DNA of 64,000 nt from Hyparrhenia diplandra. Taxonomy: Eukaryota > Streptophyta > Magnoliopsida > Poales > Poaceae. Shown piece by piece: positions 1 to 10,958 of the stretch. The notes beneath the pieces were generated by a model. That model did no database searches, had not been told where the DNA came from, and saw only the letters and a program-made list of their open reading frames with translations. The translations under genes were made by a program, and so were the position numbers. Within the stretch, counting starts at the first letter, position 1, and each line of letters opens with the position of its first letter. The DNA lies in assembly GCA_015847255.1 (NCBI GenBank), contig JADLZK010012623.1:186001-250000 (forward strand), read 5' to 3'.

Positions 1-90
1 GCATAGTAATCTGACAGAACATATAGGGGAATACCATATAGTAATCTGACCCATATTATTGACTATCTTATAACCAATTACAGAACAAAC

Positions 91-228
91 CTCGGTAAGT
101 GAAAGAGATACATCTGAATCTGAAACCAAAAGGTTTCGCTGAGCACATTGAACATCATCAAAATCTTCATCATCAGAGCCACCAGAACTTGATAGCTCAA
201 CAACAGGAGCAGATCTTTTCGGTGCCAT
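91..228 (-). CDS. N-terminal coding exon of an unidentified host gene
   Basis: Read on the minus strand, an ATG at 228 follows directly on a splice-acceptor-like sequence (TTACTAG) and opens 46 codons, beginning MAPKRSAPVVELSSSGGSDD. The peptide is rich in Ser and Asp/Glu, as in many plant nuclear proteins with an acidic N-terminus. At position 90 the frame meets a possible splice donor (GAG|GTTTGT), exactly in phase 0; the frame also stays open to the window edge, so it may not be spliced there. Upstream at 1489 a GTAAGT donor follows a CCTAGGGTTTGGCTAG sequence typical of plant 5' leaders, which fits a non-coding first exon and a long first intron holding a MITE. I do not recognise the family. 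Codon use and splice context look like a real gene; the product is unknown. Confidence 0.5.
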
Positions 229-369
229 CTAGTAACAAAAAATTCAGGCATAAATGTGAGAATCTCTATAATAAATTAACATATATCTCACAGGCAAAAA
301 GCATTAGCAATCCATAAGCACAAGTTTAACGGAAAACAAACAGTCATTCCATGCTACAAATGATAAGTA

Positions 370-605
370 CTCCCTCCGTCCCCAAAATAAACGACGTTTT
401 GGGTTTTCGTGCCACAAGTTTGACTCGATTTATAGAAAATACGTAGAAGATTTAAATCTCCAAATAAATTTGTTAAAAAAACTAGATCAAAAGATCTTTC
501 CAATGATACTAATTATGTAATATAAATATTAATCCTATTTTAATATATAATTGCCGGTAGATGTTTTAAGGAAAGAAAAACGTCATTTATTGGGGACGGA
601 GGGAG
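370..605. mobile_element. Stowaway-type MITE in the first intron
   Basis: The element starts CTCCCTCCGTCCCC and ends in the inverted copy GGGGACGGAGGGAG. It is flanked on both sides by TA (368-369 and 606-607), the Tc1/mariner target duplication. At 236 bp, AT-rich inside and without coding capacity, it matches grass Stowaway MITEs. Inner parts of the arms also pair (AAACGACGTTTTGGG against AAAACGTCATTTATTGG). Confidence 0.93.
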
Positions 606-1488
606 TAGCAAACAACTTTCAAACATATATACATAAGAAAAAAAAAAAAGGACCATCAAAAACTGCTCATGTATAGCTAATCAATCGTCACATTCAGTAT
701 TGTTGCTATATACCTCACAGGTAACATGAACAAAAATAGGACAAAATGTACAACCTGGGCTGCAAATGTTCTCTTAAGCAATAACTATATTTAGCTAGAC
801 ATTACATGCAAATATAGAGTTAGCCATAAATCATGAGAATTAATAGTCAATTATACTATTTTTAACCAGCACTTTAAAGTGTTTGCATACATACTCCTCA
901 ACTAATAGGAGCTTGAATCAACCGGAGCAACCAATCAATCACCAACCCCAGCCTCCAATCCCGAGGAAATAGCAGATCCTTCAGGAAAAAATTCGACCAA
1001 AATGAAGCATCCCCAAACCAACCAACAGCACACAAGCGCGGGCAGATTGGCAACTACCCTACCATTAACCGTCACAGCACAAGGATCATACCTGAGCAAA
1101 CACCAAACGAAAACCACCAAAACTCGTGGGGAAGTCCAAGTCGCCGTCGACGAAGAAGACGGTTGACCACCACCACCAGCAAGACCGCGTCGGAAGCATA
1201 GCCCGGAGAACCACCAAACATAGGGGAGCCATGCGACAAACGAGCACCACCAATCCACCGCCATGCGGCGAAGAAGGAGCCGGAGCCATGCGACAAACGA
1301 GCACCACCAATCCACGCCATGCGGCGGCGGAGCGGCCCGGATGCACAACCCCAGAGAAAATCGTCCGACGAACCCAGATTCCATTGAGGGGAGAGCGAAA
1401 ACAACACAAAATCCAACAACCAAATACAAAATCAGGGCACCGAAATAGGAGCAATCATGCAAAGCATAGCATCGGGGGGAGCCACTTA
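606..1488 (-). other. Probable long first intron, with a 33-bp direct repeat
   Basis: No convincing coding frame is seen here. The GC-rich part at 1120-1400 carries a 33-bp direct repeat (1225-1257 and 1282-1314) containing GCCATGCGACAAACGAGC. Overlapping open frames on both strands here are composition artefacts. If the exon calls at 91-228 and 1489-1676 are right, this stretch is intronic. Confidence 0.35.
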
Positions 1489-1676
1489 CCTAGCCAAACC
1501 CTAGGCGGCAACGATAAATCGCCGTAGCAGACTCCCCACCTTCGCCGCCTCCGAGGAAGAAGACGAACCACAACGGACAAATGAAATGAGGAACGATACA
1601 ACGGGGGGATGCGCCGACATGTGGGACCCACCAGTCGAGGAGACAAAAACAACATAACAAACGTCAAAACGGTCAC
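1489..1676 (-). promoter_or_regulatory. Putative 5' UTR exon and proximal promoter of the minus-strand gene
   Basis: On the minus strand a pyrimidine-rich leader (GTTCGTCTTCTTCCTCGGAG) leads into CGCCTAGGGTTTGGCTAG|GTAAGTGG, a strong consensus 5' splice site near 1488. No coding frame is evident, so it would be a non-coding first exon. The transcription start is not defined and I see no clear TATA box. Confidence 0.35.
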
Positions 1677-1741
1677 ACTAGATCGGTTGGCCTCAAAACG
1701 GCGACCCGGATAAAATCAACGGTGCGGATCCGGGGTGTTAC

Positions 1742-2236
1742 AACTTGACAAAACACCCGGGTGTCATATATACGAAAAATAAAACACGGCGGGTAATATA
1801 AAGCGGATCGATTTCAAAGGGAGATACAAACTTAAATAACTGAGAATGGATGCGCATCTTATCTTACTATTAGTAATTGGAGGCTCCCGTTTCTCACGAC
1901 GCCGCTATAAAAATAGATAAATGCTAGAAAATTTCACATTGCGTAAAACATCTAACCATCAAATCAGAAGAATCAACCATTTTTAACCATTAGATCTATT
2001 CTATTTTTGTACAAAATTACCCACCTCTGCCATTATAATAAATAAAATAAATTTCTTAAAGAAAAAGTCACTATAACCAAATAAAAAAACACAATCTTAT
2101 ACACCCCTGTAACCCATCTAAATCAATCTCAATTCCAACGACGTAACAACTCATGTCAAGCACAATGACGGCTCCTCCACACTTAACCCGTCTAAACCAA
2201 TCTCAATTCACCAAAGGACTCGGGCAACCAGATCAA
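1742..2236. other. AT-rich intergenic stretch, no gene seen
   Basis: No coding or terminal-repeat structure could be supported. An approximate 27-bp phrase (AACCCATCTAAATCAATCTC and AACCCGTCTAAACCAATCTC) occurs twice, near 2110 and 2186, suggesting an old small duplication. Confidence 0.4.
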
Positions 2237-2344
2237 GATACAGGGAGCACGAGAGCATGCGGCAATAGAATCACCTCTCCGCATGCAGGAGATACAGGGA
2301 GCACGAGAGCATGCGGCAATAGAATCACCTCTCCGCATGCAGGA
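2237..2344. repeat. Perfect tandem duplication, two 54-bp units
   Basis: The 54-bp unit beginning GATACAGGGAGCACGAGAGC and ending CTCCGCATGCAGGA occurs twice head to tail (2237-2290, 2291-2344) with no visible mismatch. Each unit contains the palindrome GCATGC twice. Confidence 0.9.
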
Positions 2345-2399
2345 TCAGGGTGTGTGGATGCATGAGTGTGGGTGAGGGGAACGACCCCTCCTGTTCCTT

Positions 2400-3438
2400 C
2401 ATCAAGCAAACAGGTATGCATCTTTAATTTATATTAGATAATTAAGAAAATGAGGTTTAAAACTTAGGACTCGACTACAGCATGTGCGCGCAGGTAAACC
2501 TGCTTCCGGCTGCAGACCCCGCCTGACACACGCCCGCCTGACACCCGCGCTTGACCCCGCTTGACACATGACACACACCCCATCCCGCGCGCTTTATTAG
2601 ACAGGAGACGTGTGCGCGCACAACTCTCCCCGTGCGACTTTGTCCTCCCAGGCGTGGGCTCCCCTACAATCCCAAACGTGCGACGCGGAGACCGACAGGG
2701 CTTCTCCGCCGCCGCCAGACACGGATCCGATCAGGTGACCTTCTTCTCACCCAAGAAGTCAACAACCCAAGCAATCAACAGGTTCTTCCCCATCTACGAA
2801 CAAACAATACTCAAAAAAAACTCTCCCAAATTGAAAATTACAGAACACAATATGATCCAGACAAGAACATCCATCCAGTATTGAAGAACATCCATCCAGG
2901 CAACAAAAATCAGGTATTTCAAGTCAGATTGCTACAAGTTAGTTGTATTTCAAGTTAGTTGTAATCCCAATTTGCTTCCTTCTTACTGCTTTAGATCCTT
3001 CTATGGGACTGTGATAGATTGCTACTATACATGTCATTTGGAATTGACAGATTACTAGAAGTAACAGGTTGGTAGGATAGTTACAGATTGCTAGGTATTA
3101 TCCACAGATTTTCATGCCTTCATAGCAGCTTGCCTTAACATGAGGAATTCACCAGCCGTCCTTCACTTTGTTGGTGCCTTCCCTTTGGCCTTCACATTGC
3201 TGGTCCCTTGAGATGGCTATCCAACATGCATGAAAAAGAAAAGCATCAGTGCATATAATTGCAACACATTCAGTAAAGTGCTTGAAAAATAACATGTAAT
3301 TGTTGTTTGTAATGCTATCATTTGCTTTCAACACATTCAGTTTTTCAGCTAGGAATTACTTTCATTTGCCTATGAAAGTACTATTAGTTTTGTGAGTAAT
3401 TGCCTGCTAATTTGCAGTACTTGAAAAATAACATATAA
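2400..3438. other. No gene supported; GC-rich to AT-rich transition
   Basis: The part at 2470-2740 is GC-rich and carries short repeats of GCCTGACAC/GCTTGACAC near 2520-2570. It could be an upstream exon or promoter for the short exon at 3481, but no continuous frame supports that. The rest is AT-rich with nothing recognised. A 28-bp phrase (TTGAAAAATAACATGTAATTGTTGTTTG) at about 3281 recurs at about 3421. Confidence 0.3.
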
Positions 3439-3480
3439 TTGTTGTTTGTAACTTGCAGGTCCTTGCAGGTTGTAGCTGGG

Positions 3481-3666
3481 ATGGATTTAAATGAGTTACC
3501 AACAGAGGATTTTGATTTCTTTCAAGATCTTGACACTGGAAATCCACTATTTTATACACAAATGCCTACCAACTATGATGCATTGCGAACCATTTCAGAG
3601 CTGCAACTTTCATTGGAAGACACGCACATTGAGGAGCATTTGCCTATGAAACTAGACTGTTGTTAG
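3481..3666 (+). CDS. Short hypothetical coding exon
   Basis: An ATG at 3481 follows a splice-acceptor-like TTGCAGGTCCTTGCAG by a few bases. The frame encodes 61 residues starting MDLNELPTEDFDFFQDLDTG and ends in TAG. The composition (acidic, few low-complexity runs) looks like a genuine protein rather than a chance frame, but I cannot name a family. The stop lies exactly where the tandem segmental duplication begins, so the natural 3' part of the gene may have been displaced by rearrangement and this may be a remnant. Frame and start are seen; that it is expressed is inference. Confidence 0.35.
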   Translation: MDLNELPTEDFDFFQDLDTGNPLFYTQMPTNYDALRTISELQLSLEDTHIEEHLPMKLDCC

Positions 3667-4479
3667 GTTCATCACGGCGCTGGTTTTTGGGAACCTCACT
3701 GTCAAGTTGTAGCTGCATTAGCCGGGCACCATTTGTTTCTGGGAATGACGATGGAGCCAATATGTGTGGGCGAGACCTGTTGTTTGCTTCTACTAATGTA
3801 TCTCTATGTGTTTGTATACTAATTGGAAATCATATACTATTTCGTCAACAAGTGCATATGCACAAACTAGTTTGTAGAAACTAATAGACACCTATATGTG
3901 TTATAAAAACCATTTCAAACACAATATGAATAAATATTACTAATTTTTTTACTAGTCAATTCATATTTATTTGTATAAAAAATAATATTTGTATAAAAAA
4001 TAATTGAATTTGCAGTGATATATACAATAGGGTACGTCAACATATATATATCCTGGTATTATTAAAATATAGATGAGAGTATCTAAATTTTTTTTTGCAC
4101 AATTTCTACAAATAAATGTCAGCATGTTACATGAATGATGAATGTCACCTCCCTTTCACATCAATTTTTGCTTCCCCAAACTCAAGCACATACACAGAAC
4201 ACCGTGGTGAATATCAAATATCCGACTAGTCTGGATGGATAGGGGATATCAAATCCGACTGCTCTAGGAACTCAAAGCAGGGGAATCCTCGTCACATTTT
4301 CTTGATTCAAAGATCACCCATTAAACCAAACCAAGATGAAGGGCAACCTAAACAAACCATTTGTTGCCGGCTGACCAAGATGCACTATATCAGGTACATA
4401 AGTATCTTTTACAACCTATGATAGATCCTAGTGACAAAACAACCACCTTCAATCTCTACAGACAAATTGATAAGTGAGA
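3663..4479. repeat. Tandem segmental duplication, unit A (uninterrupted copy)
   Basis: The unit begins GTTCATCACGGCGCTGG and ends near GATAAGTGAGAGC. It aligns along its length with unit B, which starts at 4793 with CTTCATCACGGCGCTGG. Shared landmarks include ACCATTTCAAACACAATATG, ATATATACAATAGGGTA, GATATCAAATCCGACTG and GATGCACTATATCAGGTACA. Because it lacks the later insertions, unit A serves as the empty-site reference for dating insertions in unit B. Confidence 0.85.
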
Positions 4480-4788
4480 GCCTCAAGGAGACGGCGAAGA
4501 AGCTGTTGTTGACCTGCACGTGGCGTGCCTCAAGGAGACGGCTCGCCGCAGCTGGGAGTCCTGCTACCGCAACCGGGACGATGTGGGTGGCGGCGCCCTG
4601 AATGTCGACGGCATGCTTGAGAACTAGTTTGGGGAGATCGCAGGTAAGGATGAAAGCGGAACAGAAATATTCCGAACCGACCGGTTTCGTTTTTCGACAT
4701 TTTGTTCCGTTTTTAGACATAAAAAAATCGGTCGAAATCGGTCTTCTTTAAATAGAAAACGAAATAATTTGGCATGCTTGACACCCTT
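4480..4788. other. Spacer between duplication units, no gene supported
   Basis: This stretch contains a short repeat (GCCTCAAGGAGACGG at about 4483 and 4527) and an AT-rich part with repeated TCGGT/GAAAC words. A minus-strand frame runs through it but has no recognisable domain or support from the second copy. Confidence 0.3.
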
Positions 4789-5274
4789 GCTAGCTTCATC
4801 ACGGCGCTGGTTTTGGGAACCTGATTGTCAACTTGTAGCTACATTTGCGGGGCACCATTTGTTTCTGAGAATCTCGATGGAGCCAAAAGCCACCGTATAT
4901 ATCTGTATCTATATGTGTTGCGAACCCTGTTGTTTGCTTATACTACTGTATCTGTATGTGTTTTTGTATACTAATTGGGAATCCCATACTATTTCGTCAA
5001 CAAGTGCATATGCACAGACTGTTTATACAAACTAGTAGACACCTATATATATGTGTTATAAAACCATTTCAAACACAATATGAATCAATGTTACTAATTT
5101 TTTTACCTGTCAATTCATATTTATTTGTATAAAAAATAATTGAATTTGCAGTGATATATACAATAGGGTATGTCAACATATATATCCTGGTATACTTCAA
5201 ATATCAGATGAGAGTATTTAAAATATTTTTGCACAATTTCTACAAATAAATGTCAGCATGCACATGAATGTCAC

Positions 5275-5929
5275 TGTCACAAACCGGATGGATTGGGCGG
5301 AAGTGACACGTCAACGACGGGCTTGACAGCGGGCGGCGATGGCGCAGCGACAATCGGGGTTACCGGGAACTCTAGAGCAGGCACGGGGGTTGCCGGGGCG
5401 GGCGGCAATCAGGGGTTGCCAGGGCGCTGGTGTTGGTGGCAATCAAGGTTGCCGGGCGGCGTAATCGGGGTTGCGGGGCTGTTGGAGACGAGGTAGAAGA
5501 GGAGGAACACGGCGTAGGCGGGCGGCCGCCCCGGGCAAAGGCGACGGCGATGTGGCGGCGGCGACGGGCGTTGCGGTGGCGGCGGCGGCTAGGGCAGGGC
5601 GGGCGCATACGGGTGCTAGAGAGAGAGAGAGAGCGCTGAGCTTTTATCCCTTTAATTTTTTTGATTAATTCCAACCGATTACACGTCTCTTGTATTTATA
5701 GTCCGGGGAAGACTTTTTTTATTGAAACCCGAGTCCGGAGAGGACTTGCATCTAAAGAAATCCTTGATTTGATTTCCTATTTTATTCCTATCTTTATTCC
5801 CTAAATATCCATTTCTTAATGTAGAAGCTGATGAAGACTGGCAAGCGCGGCGACGCGCTAGGGCGGCCGCTCCAACGTCTTGGCGCCAGGCGCATGGCCC
5901 AATGGGCCCTCTCGATTTGGCACGTGACA
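5275..5929 (-). repeat. X0 3' LTR
   Basis: The ends are TGTCACAAACC and GGCACGTGACA on the plus strand, i.e. TG...CA when read on either strand. It carries a GAGAGAGA run near 5620 and a TTGTATTTATAG phrase near 5690 that are also found in the 5' LTR. The purine tract lies at 5930-5945. Confidence 0.85.
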
Positions 5930-5949
5930 TCTCTCCCCTTTCCCCGACA

Positions 5950-6524
5950 AGGCCCTCGCGTTGTGGTTCTGCACGGCTATTGTTGTTGACGGGTTGATCA
6001 AAGTAGCACGGCCTGAAGATTGTTTGTGTTGAGGGAATGAGCTGGTCGAAGATGAAGACGCCGACCTTTTGCCGATGCCGATTCAATGGATGGAATTCCA
6101 TTGCTCGGGATGGTGCATCGGTGCCGTATGTCGAGGGGTGAAAGCCAACCTCCGCAGTGTGCAAAAGGATCCCACCTGGTTGGGGAACATCCCGTAGCAC
6201 CTTTGATAATTCTGAGGCGTAGTAGCGGTGGTTGTCGAGGAAGAAGATTGGCACCGATGGCAAGAAGTTCGTGGGCACTCCACCATCACCGGTGCTTGTC
6301 GTGATGCCCGCATGGTTGGCGGTCGTCGGGAGTTGAATGCCAATCACCTTGCGTGGCGCCCAAGCCGTTGCACCCGGTTTGAGCGTGATGGTTCCGGCGG
6401 TGCCATGTCGGTTGTTGTTGGTCGGTGTAGCAAGTTGAGGATTGATGAGAGCTGCCGGGGTAGTGACGAGGCCGATGAGGTAGGGAAACAATGTGGGTGG
6501 CATGTACCTCATGTCGCCATCCAT
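5950..6524 (-). pseudogene. X0 second ORF, unknown function (degenerate)
   Basis: An open minus-strand frame from 6524 reads through the 3' internal region of X0 and into the LTR (stop near 5679; 281 codons). It includes HRYYASELSKVLRDVP followed by LLHTAEVGFH. The segment resembles the second ORF in X1 (HRYYIPAAELLRGL ... HGVAVGFH) and X2 (YYIPAASELLQDL ... HGVAVGFH) in sequence and position: after the gag region and before the purine tract. It has no zinc knuckle, protease, RT or integrase motif that I can see. The reading into the LTR probably reflects loss of the original stop. The shared pattern is seen; homology among the three is inference; the function is unknown. Confidence 0.5.
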
Positions 6525-6972
6525 GATCGAGGGAGCCGACTAATTTGGTCCTTGAGTCTTCCCGCTGCCATAGCCGAAGTTACGCCGGTGATGTCGTTGT
6601 CGATGTCATCATGTCCTTTGCCTCGTTGAGTTGTGCGATGAACGTGGCAGAGGGGTGTTGAGGATATGAGTGTGGCTGATTGCTGTGCCCTTCGTGCGGG
6701 GCTCCTTCCGCTGTAGGGCCTCCCCTGGTAGGTTGTAGAGTCTGTTGGCGAACTTGGAAGCATAGATGTAGTCGTACTAGTCCTCATGTAGTCCTGTTGG
6801 TGCTATGTTGTTGATGAGGTCGCCGTAGATGGGTAGCTTGAAGCCGCAAGGGAGACACCGTGTGGAGGTGTCCCAGCCTCCTCCCCGGGCGCGCCTGGCT
6901 TGGCATGCTGATGAACCAGAGAAGTACCGCTATTATCAGGTGGATAGCGGCATACCTCATGTCTTTGTTATG

Positions 6973-8671
6973 TGAAAGGTCCTAATGGCTAGAGGGGGGT
7001 GAATAGCCTATTAAAAATTCTACAAACAACACTTAGCAAGGCGGTTAGTAAATAAGACGGCGTAGCAATTAAGCAAATGCTTCAAGCTAGCTATGCAAGC
7101 CTTCTAGCAATTCTAGCAAATCTATGATCTCTAATCACACTCAAAGGCTAGGTTGCTAGGCTACTCCTAGGTGGACAAGAAACACTAACTAAATCTACCA
7201 CTAGGAGCTAACAAGGCTAAGCTAACTAAACAAGCTACTCAACTTAAGCAACCTAACAAGATATACTACCAAAGTAATGCAAGGAGCTCTAGAATACAAT
7301 ACCACCGATGTAGTGTCGAGGTTGTAGCCAATCACCGTGATCACAAAGAAATCTCCAACGAGCAAGAACAAGTGACACGATGATTTTTCACCGAGGTTCA
7401 CGTGCTTCTTGCAAGACGCTAAGTCCCCTCGTTGTGGCGACACACTCACTTGACGTGTGCTGTTTAATGGCCGGTGCCAAACCCCTATGGGCGCTCAAGC
7501 AAACGATCACAAGAGAGGGTCCAACAAGCCACGAGCAATCCACTAGTGCTCCTTTCGCGAATCTCCCCGCGGGGTAAGGAACGACCCTCACAATCACCAC
7601 CGGTGTGGCCTCAAACAAGCTCCACTTGAGCTCAACACCGCCTCTTGCTCCAAGCCGCTAGGGAACCAGGGCAAATTCCCAAGAAAACAAGAATCCCGCG
7701 GCTTCTCCAAGGATGAAGTGCCTCTAGATGCAACCGATGATGCAATGCACTTCTATCACTCTCAATCTCACCAAGAATTCGAGTTAATGGATGGAGAGAT
7801 GAGTGGAGAGGAGTATCAAATGCTCACTAGCAAGTTGGAAGCTTCAAATGTGCAAGAGAGAGACTATGAAACCGGGCAAACCCATATATATAGCCTCCAC
7901 CACGAGATAGAGCCGTTGGCTTCAAATTGGGCTCTTTCGGGTGACAGACGCGATCGACCAGAACCACCGGTCGGTCCGGTCCGGTCCCGGCCATCTTCCG
8001 GCCGCTACCAACAAGGGTCGGGCCCATGGTGGCACTCCACCTCCGCGGTCCGTCGCGCAGCTTCCGGCCGACGCGTCCGCCAAATCGCGGCTCGCAGAGC
8101 TCTCGCTTAGACGCGACCGATCGGAGCCACGGCCGGTGCGTCCGGCCGCCGCGGCCAAGATCCGGTCACCCTAAAAAAGCATTTGATCTTCTTCCTTTTC
8201 TTTGCTTTTTGCTTCAAACTTGCTTCGCCTCTTGCCAAGGGTTGCCAACACGTCAAGATGACCACGTTATCACCAATGTTAGCACGTCGATAAGTTAGGC
8301 AAGATCGAAGTTAGTGCTCTCATGTCCTAAATGCAATATGCAAGTCAATTGGACCTAGAAGCACTTCATAAAAGGATTGTCGCGCATCCCCTCTTGATAG
8401 TCGGCTATCTATCCTATAATGTGATCACACGCTCTATCGTGTCTTGATCACCAAAAGGAAAACCCTATCAAGTATACCTTTGCCTTGATCTCCGGGTTCC
8501 TCTCAAGCCGATCACCGAGCTTGACGATCCATCATGTCCACCATCATCGTCCATGTTTATGATCATCATGCTCCCTTGTCATCCATCTAATCCTATCTCA
8601 AAGTCATCACTTAGAGCAAAGGATTAGTCCACAAGTGTGTCATCAATTTCCAAACCAAACATGAGATTTCA
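6973..8671 (-). mobile_element. Solo LTR of Sirevirus-like Copia family A
   Basis: The sequence runs from TGAAAGGTCCTAATGGC to AACATGAGATTTCA and is flanked by the perfect duplication TTATG (6968-6972 and 8672-8676). It is collinear with the LTRs of Copia element A (right LTR starting 26131; left LTR ending 19621), and the orientation matches. With no internal region, it is the expected product of LTR-LTR recombination. It gives the intact length of this LTR (1,699 bp) and lies inside X0, so it is younger than X0. Confidence 0.95.
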
Positions 8672-8676
8672 TTATG

Positions 8677-9931
8677 GCCGATGTTCCGCTGACGCGTGCC
8701 GATGGAGGCGCCGCCGAGCCCGGCTGGCGCCGGTGTCATCAAGAAGTCGATTCGCGGGAGTGGGGTTGTCGATGAAGCACTTGCCGTGTCGGCCGCGATG
8801 AGATCCATAGTTTGCTTGTTGACGTTTTCCGCCATGGTGGAAGTCCGAGGGATGTCCAACAGGTGTGTAGCGATTCTTGTTTCCGTCGAATGTCGGCGAG
8901 TGGATGAGTGCGCCAACGCCGGGGGTCTCATCGCGCCGGGCGCCCTAAGAGCTTTGTTGCCATTCGTGGTGCCCATGGTAGCGTCGTTGTTGTTGGCGAT
9001 ATATCGCCGATGCCAAGGGTGTCGCGCGTAGTGACGCCGATGGAGATGTTGTGGTCGCCGGTGATGTCATTGGCACTCATGAGGGCGATGTTGTTCCCTC
9101 CTATGGCCGCGCCCGTAGGGGTGGCGTTGTTGTCGTCGATGGTGCCGGTGGTCAGCATGGTGATGACGAGGACGTCGTGGGTAACGTCGTTGGCGCCAAT
9201 GGGGGGTCATCCTCGGTGTTGGTGCCCGGGTAGTGTAAGTTGGTAGCGCCCTTGGAGGTGTTGTCAATGTCAAGGACATTGGAGTTGAGATCGTCGACGC
9301 CGGTGCCTGGCGTCGAGCGAGGTCATTGTGTTGCTCCCCTGATGGTGATTGTGTGGATTCTCCCCGTGTTCCCGGAAGTCGAGATGATGTTGTTGGTGTA
9401 GGGACTTAGCTACACCGCCGTTGGAGACTCACGACGTTGGCCTAGTTGGGTAGGCTTTTTGTCGAGTAGCGGGTGGACGCGTCGGTGGTAGCCTCCTATT
9501 CTGATCTGATCTGGACTGCGACGGTGTGTGCTTCTTGGGATAGGCGTACTTGTTGCTTGCAGCGTCGATGATCGTGGAGGGTGTGACGTCGACGGCGCCT
9601 AGAGGGACGTCGCCACCGTCGGCGGCACCCATGGCGTGGACGCCGCCGGTGGTGGCTGAGATGACGCCGGAGGCACGCACGCCGAATCGCATGGCCGCGT
9701 CTTTGCGGTGTTGCTTCCGGGCGTGGCCATCGGGCCGTCGTGGATGTGGAGGACGGCGTTGTCGTTGTCCGTGGCGACTTCTTGCCGCATACCGCTTTCG
9801 TAGTCGCCGAAGATTCTACGGAGGTCCTCCATGAACTCGATTGTCCATGCACCGCCATCCGATCTTGAAGACGATGCCGGGTCGTCGAAGCCTTAGGTGG
9901 TGGGAATCGCCCCGGGGTCTCCGGATTGATT
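8677..9931 (-). other. X0 5' internal region, degenerate gag-side sequence
   Basis: This GC-rich stretch has overlapping open frames on both strands. On the minus strand a short frame gives FMEDLRRIFGDYESGMRQEV near 9830, at the place where gag begins in X2, but no full gag motif can be traced. Repeated GACGACGCC/GGTGATG words inflate frame length. Treated as a decayed gag region. Confidence 0.4.
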
Positions 9932-10736
9932 GGTCACAAACCGGATTGATTGGGCCGGCGACACGCCGACGATGAGTTTGACGGGGGCGACGACGGCGCA
10001 GAGGGCGACGGCCGAGAACTCTAGGGCGGGGTGACGACGGGCAAGCAGCGACGGCTGCCCGAACTTTGGGGGCGGGCGGCAATCGGGTTGCCGGGCGCCG
10101 ACGACAATCGTGGCTGCCGGGCGCCGGTGTTGGCAAAGAATCGTGGTTGCCTGGCCGTTAGAGAGACGAGGTAGAAGAGGAGGAAGACGGCGGAGGCAGC
10201 TGCCCAGTGGTGGCGAGACGGCGATGTGGTAGCGACAAAGCGGCGTTTGGTTGCGGCGGCGGCAAATTTAGGGCAGGGGGCGCGGGGTGAGAGAGAGAGA
10301 GAGAGCGCGAGCTTTTGGGTGATACCCCTTTAATTTTTTCTCGATTAATTCTAAATGATTACAAGTCTCTTGTATTTATAGTCCGGGAAGACTTGCATCT
10401 AAAGAAATCCTTTATTTGATTTCCTATTTTATTCCAATCTTTATTTCCTTAATATCTACTACCTCCGTTTCATTTTGTTAGTCGTTTTAGGATTAATGCA
10501 AATGCAACAATAATTTAATGAATCTAGACTCATCTATATATAGATATACATGCAACATTGCATGCACCTAGACAATTAATTTGGGTCCTAAAACGACTAA
10601 GAAAATGAAACAGAGGAAGTATTACTTAATGTAGAAGCTGATGGCGACGGCGCGGCGGCGACGGCGCTAGGGCGGCCGCCCTCCAGCGTGCGCGTGAGCG
10701 CATGGCCCATTGGGCCCTCTGATTTGGCACGTGATA
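9932..10736 (-). repeat. X0 5' LTR with nested Stowaway
   Basis: It matches the left LTR of X0 across GACGAGGTAGAAGAGGAGGA, the GAGAGA run, TCTCTTGTATTTATAGTCCGG and CATCTAAAGAAATCC. A 161-bp Stowaway interrupts it at 10459. The outer end is GTGATA rather than the expected GTGACA, one substitution from the canonical terminus. Confidence 0.85.
10459..10619. mobile_element. Stowaway-type MITE in the X0 5' LTR
   Basis: A 161-bp element whose first about 34 bp (CTACCTCCGTTTCATTTTGT...TTTTAGGA) are the near-perfect inverted repeat of its last about 34 bp. It is flanked by TA at 10457-10458 and 10620-10621. The matching site in the other X0 LTR (near 5810) has no insert. Confidence 0.93.
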
Positions 10737-10958
10737 GTCACCTTCTTTCACATCAGTTTTTGCTTCCCCAAACTCAAGCACATACACACTGTAGTCAATA
10801 TCAAATATTCGACAACGACAGGTCTGGATGGATGGGGGATATCAAATCCGACTGGTCTAGGAACTCAAAGCAGGGGAATCCTCGTCATCACATTTTCTTG
10901 ATTCAAAGATCACCCATTAAACCAACTCAGGATGAAGGGCAACACAATAAACCATTAT

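Larger units (their letters stand above)
5275..10736 (-). mobile_element. X0: non-autonomous LTR retrotransposon
   Basis: Two related LTRs (5275-5929 and 9932-10736) in the same orientation bound the element, with the 5-bp duplication GTCAC at 5270-5274 and 10737-10741. The left LTR is followed on the plus strand by ATCTCTCCCCTTTCCCC, which on the minus strand is the purine tract GGGGAAAGGGGAGAGAT next to TGTCACGTG, so the element reads on the minus strand. The expected primer-binding site next to the right LTR is decayed (CAATCAATCCGGAGACC). No reverse transcriptase, RNase H or integrase motif is visible. A solo Copia LTR and a Stowaway are nested in it; without them it is about 3.6 kb, similar to X1 and X2. 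Confidence 0.85.

Noticed and set aside
935..1527. Overlapping open frames on both strands, up to 175 codons
   Set aside because: They overlap in several frames in GC-rich DNA with internal repeats, have no domain, and fall in a probable intron.
1720..1745. GGGGTGTTACA resembling the end of a TGTAACACCCC LTR
   Set aside because: No matching opposite end, PBS, purine tract or target duplication was found nearby.
4409..4720. Minus-strand 103-codon frame in the duplication spacer
   Set aside because: No recognisable domain; the region breaks off at the duplication boundary and contains a short repeat.
7222..8298. Several open frames of 65-130 codons
   Set aside because: They lie within the solo Copia LTR and recur at the same place in the other LTR copies.
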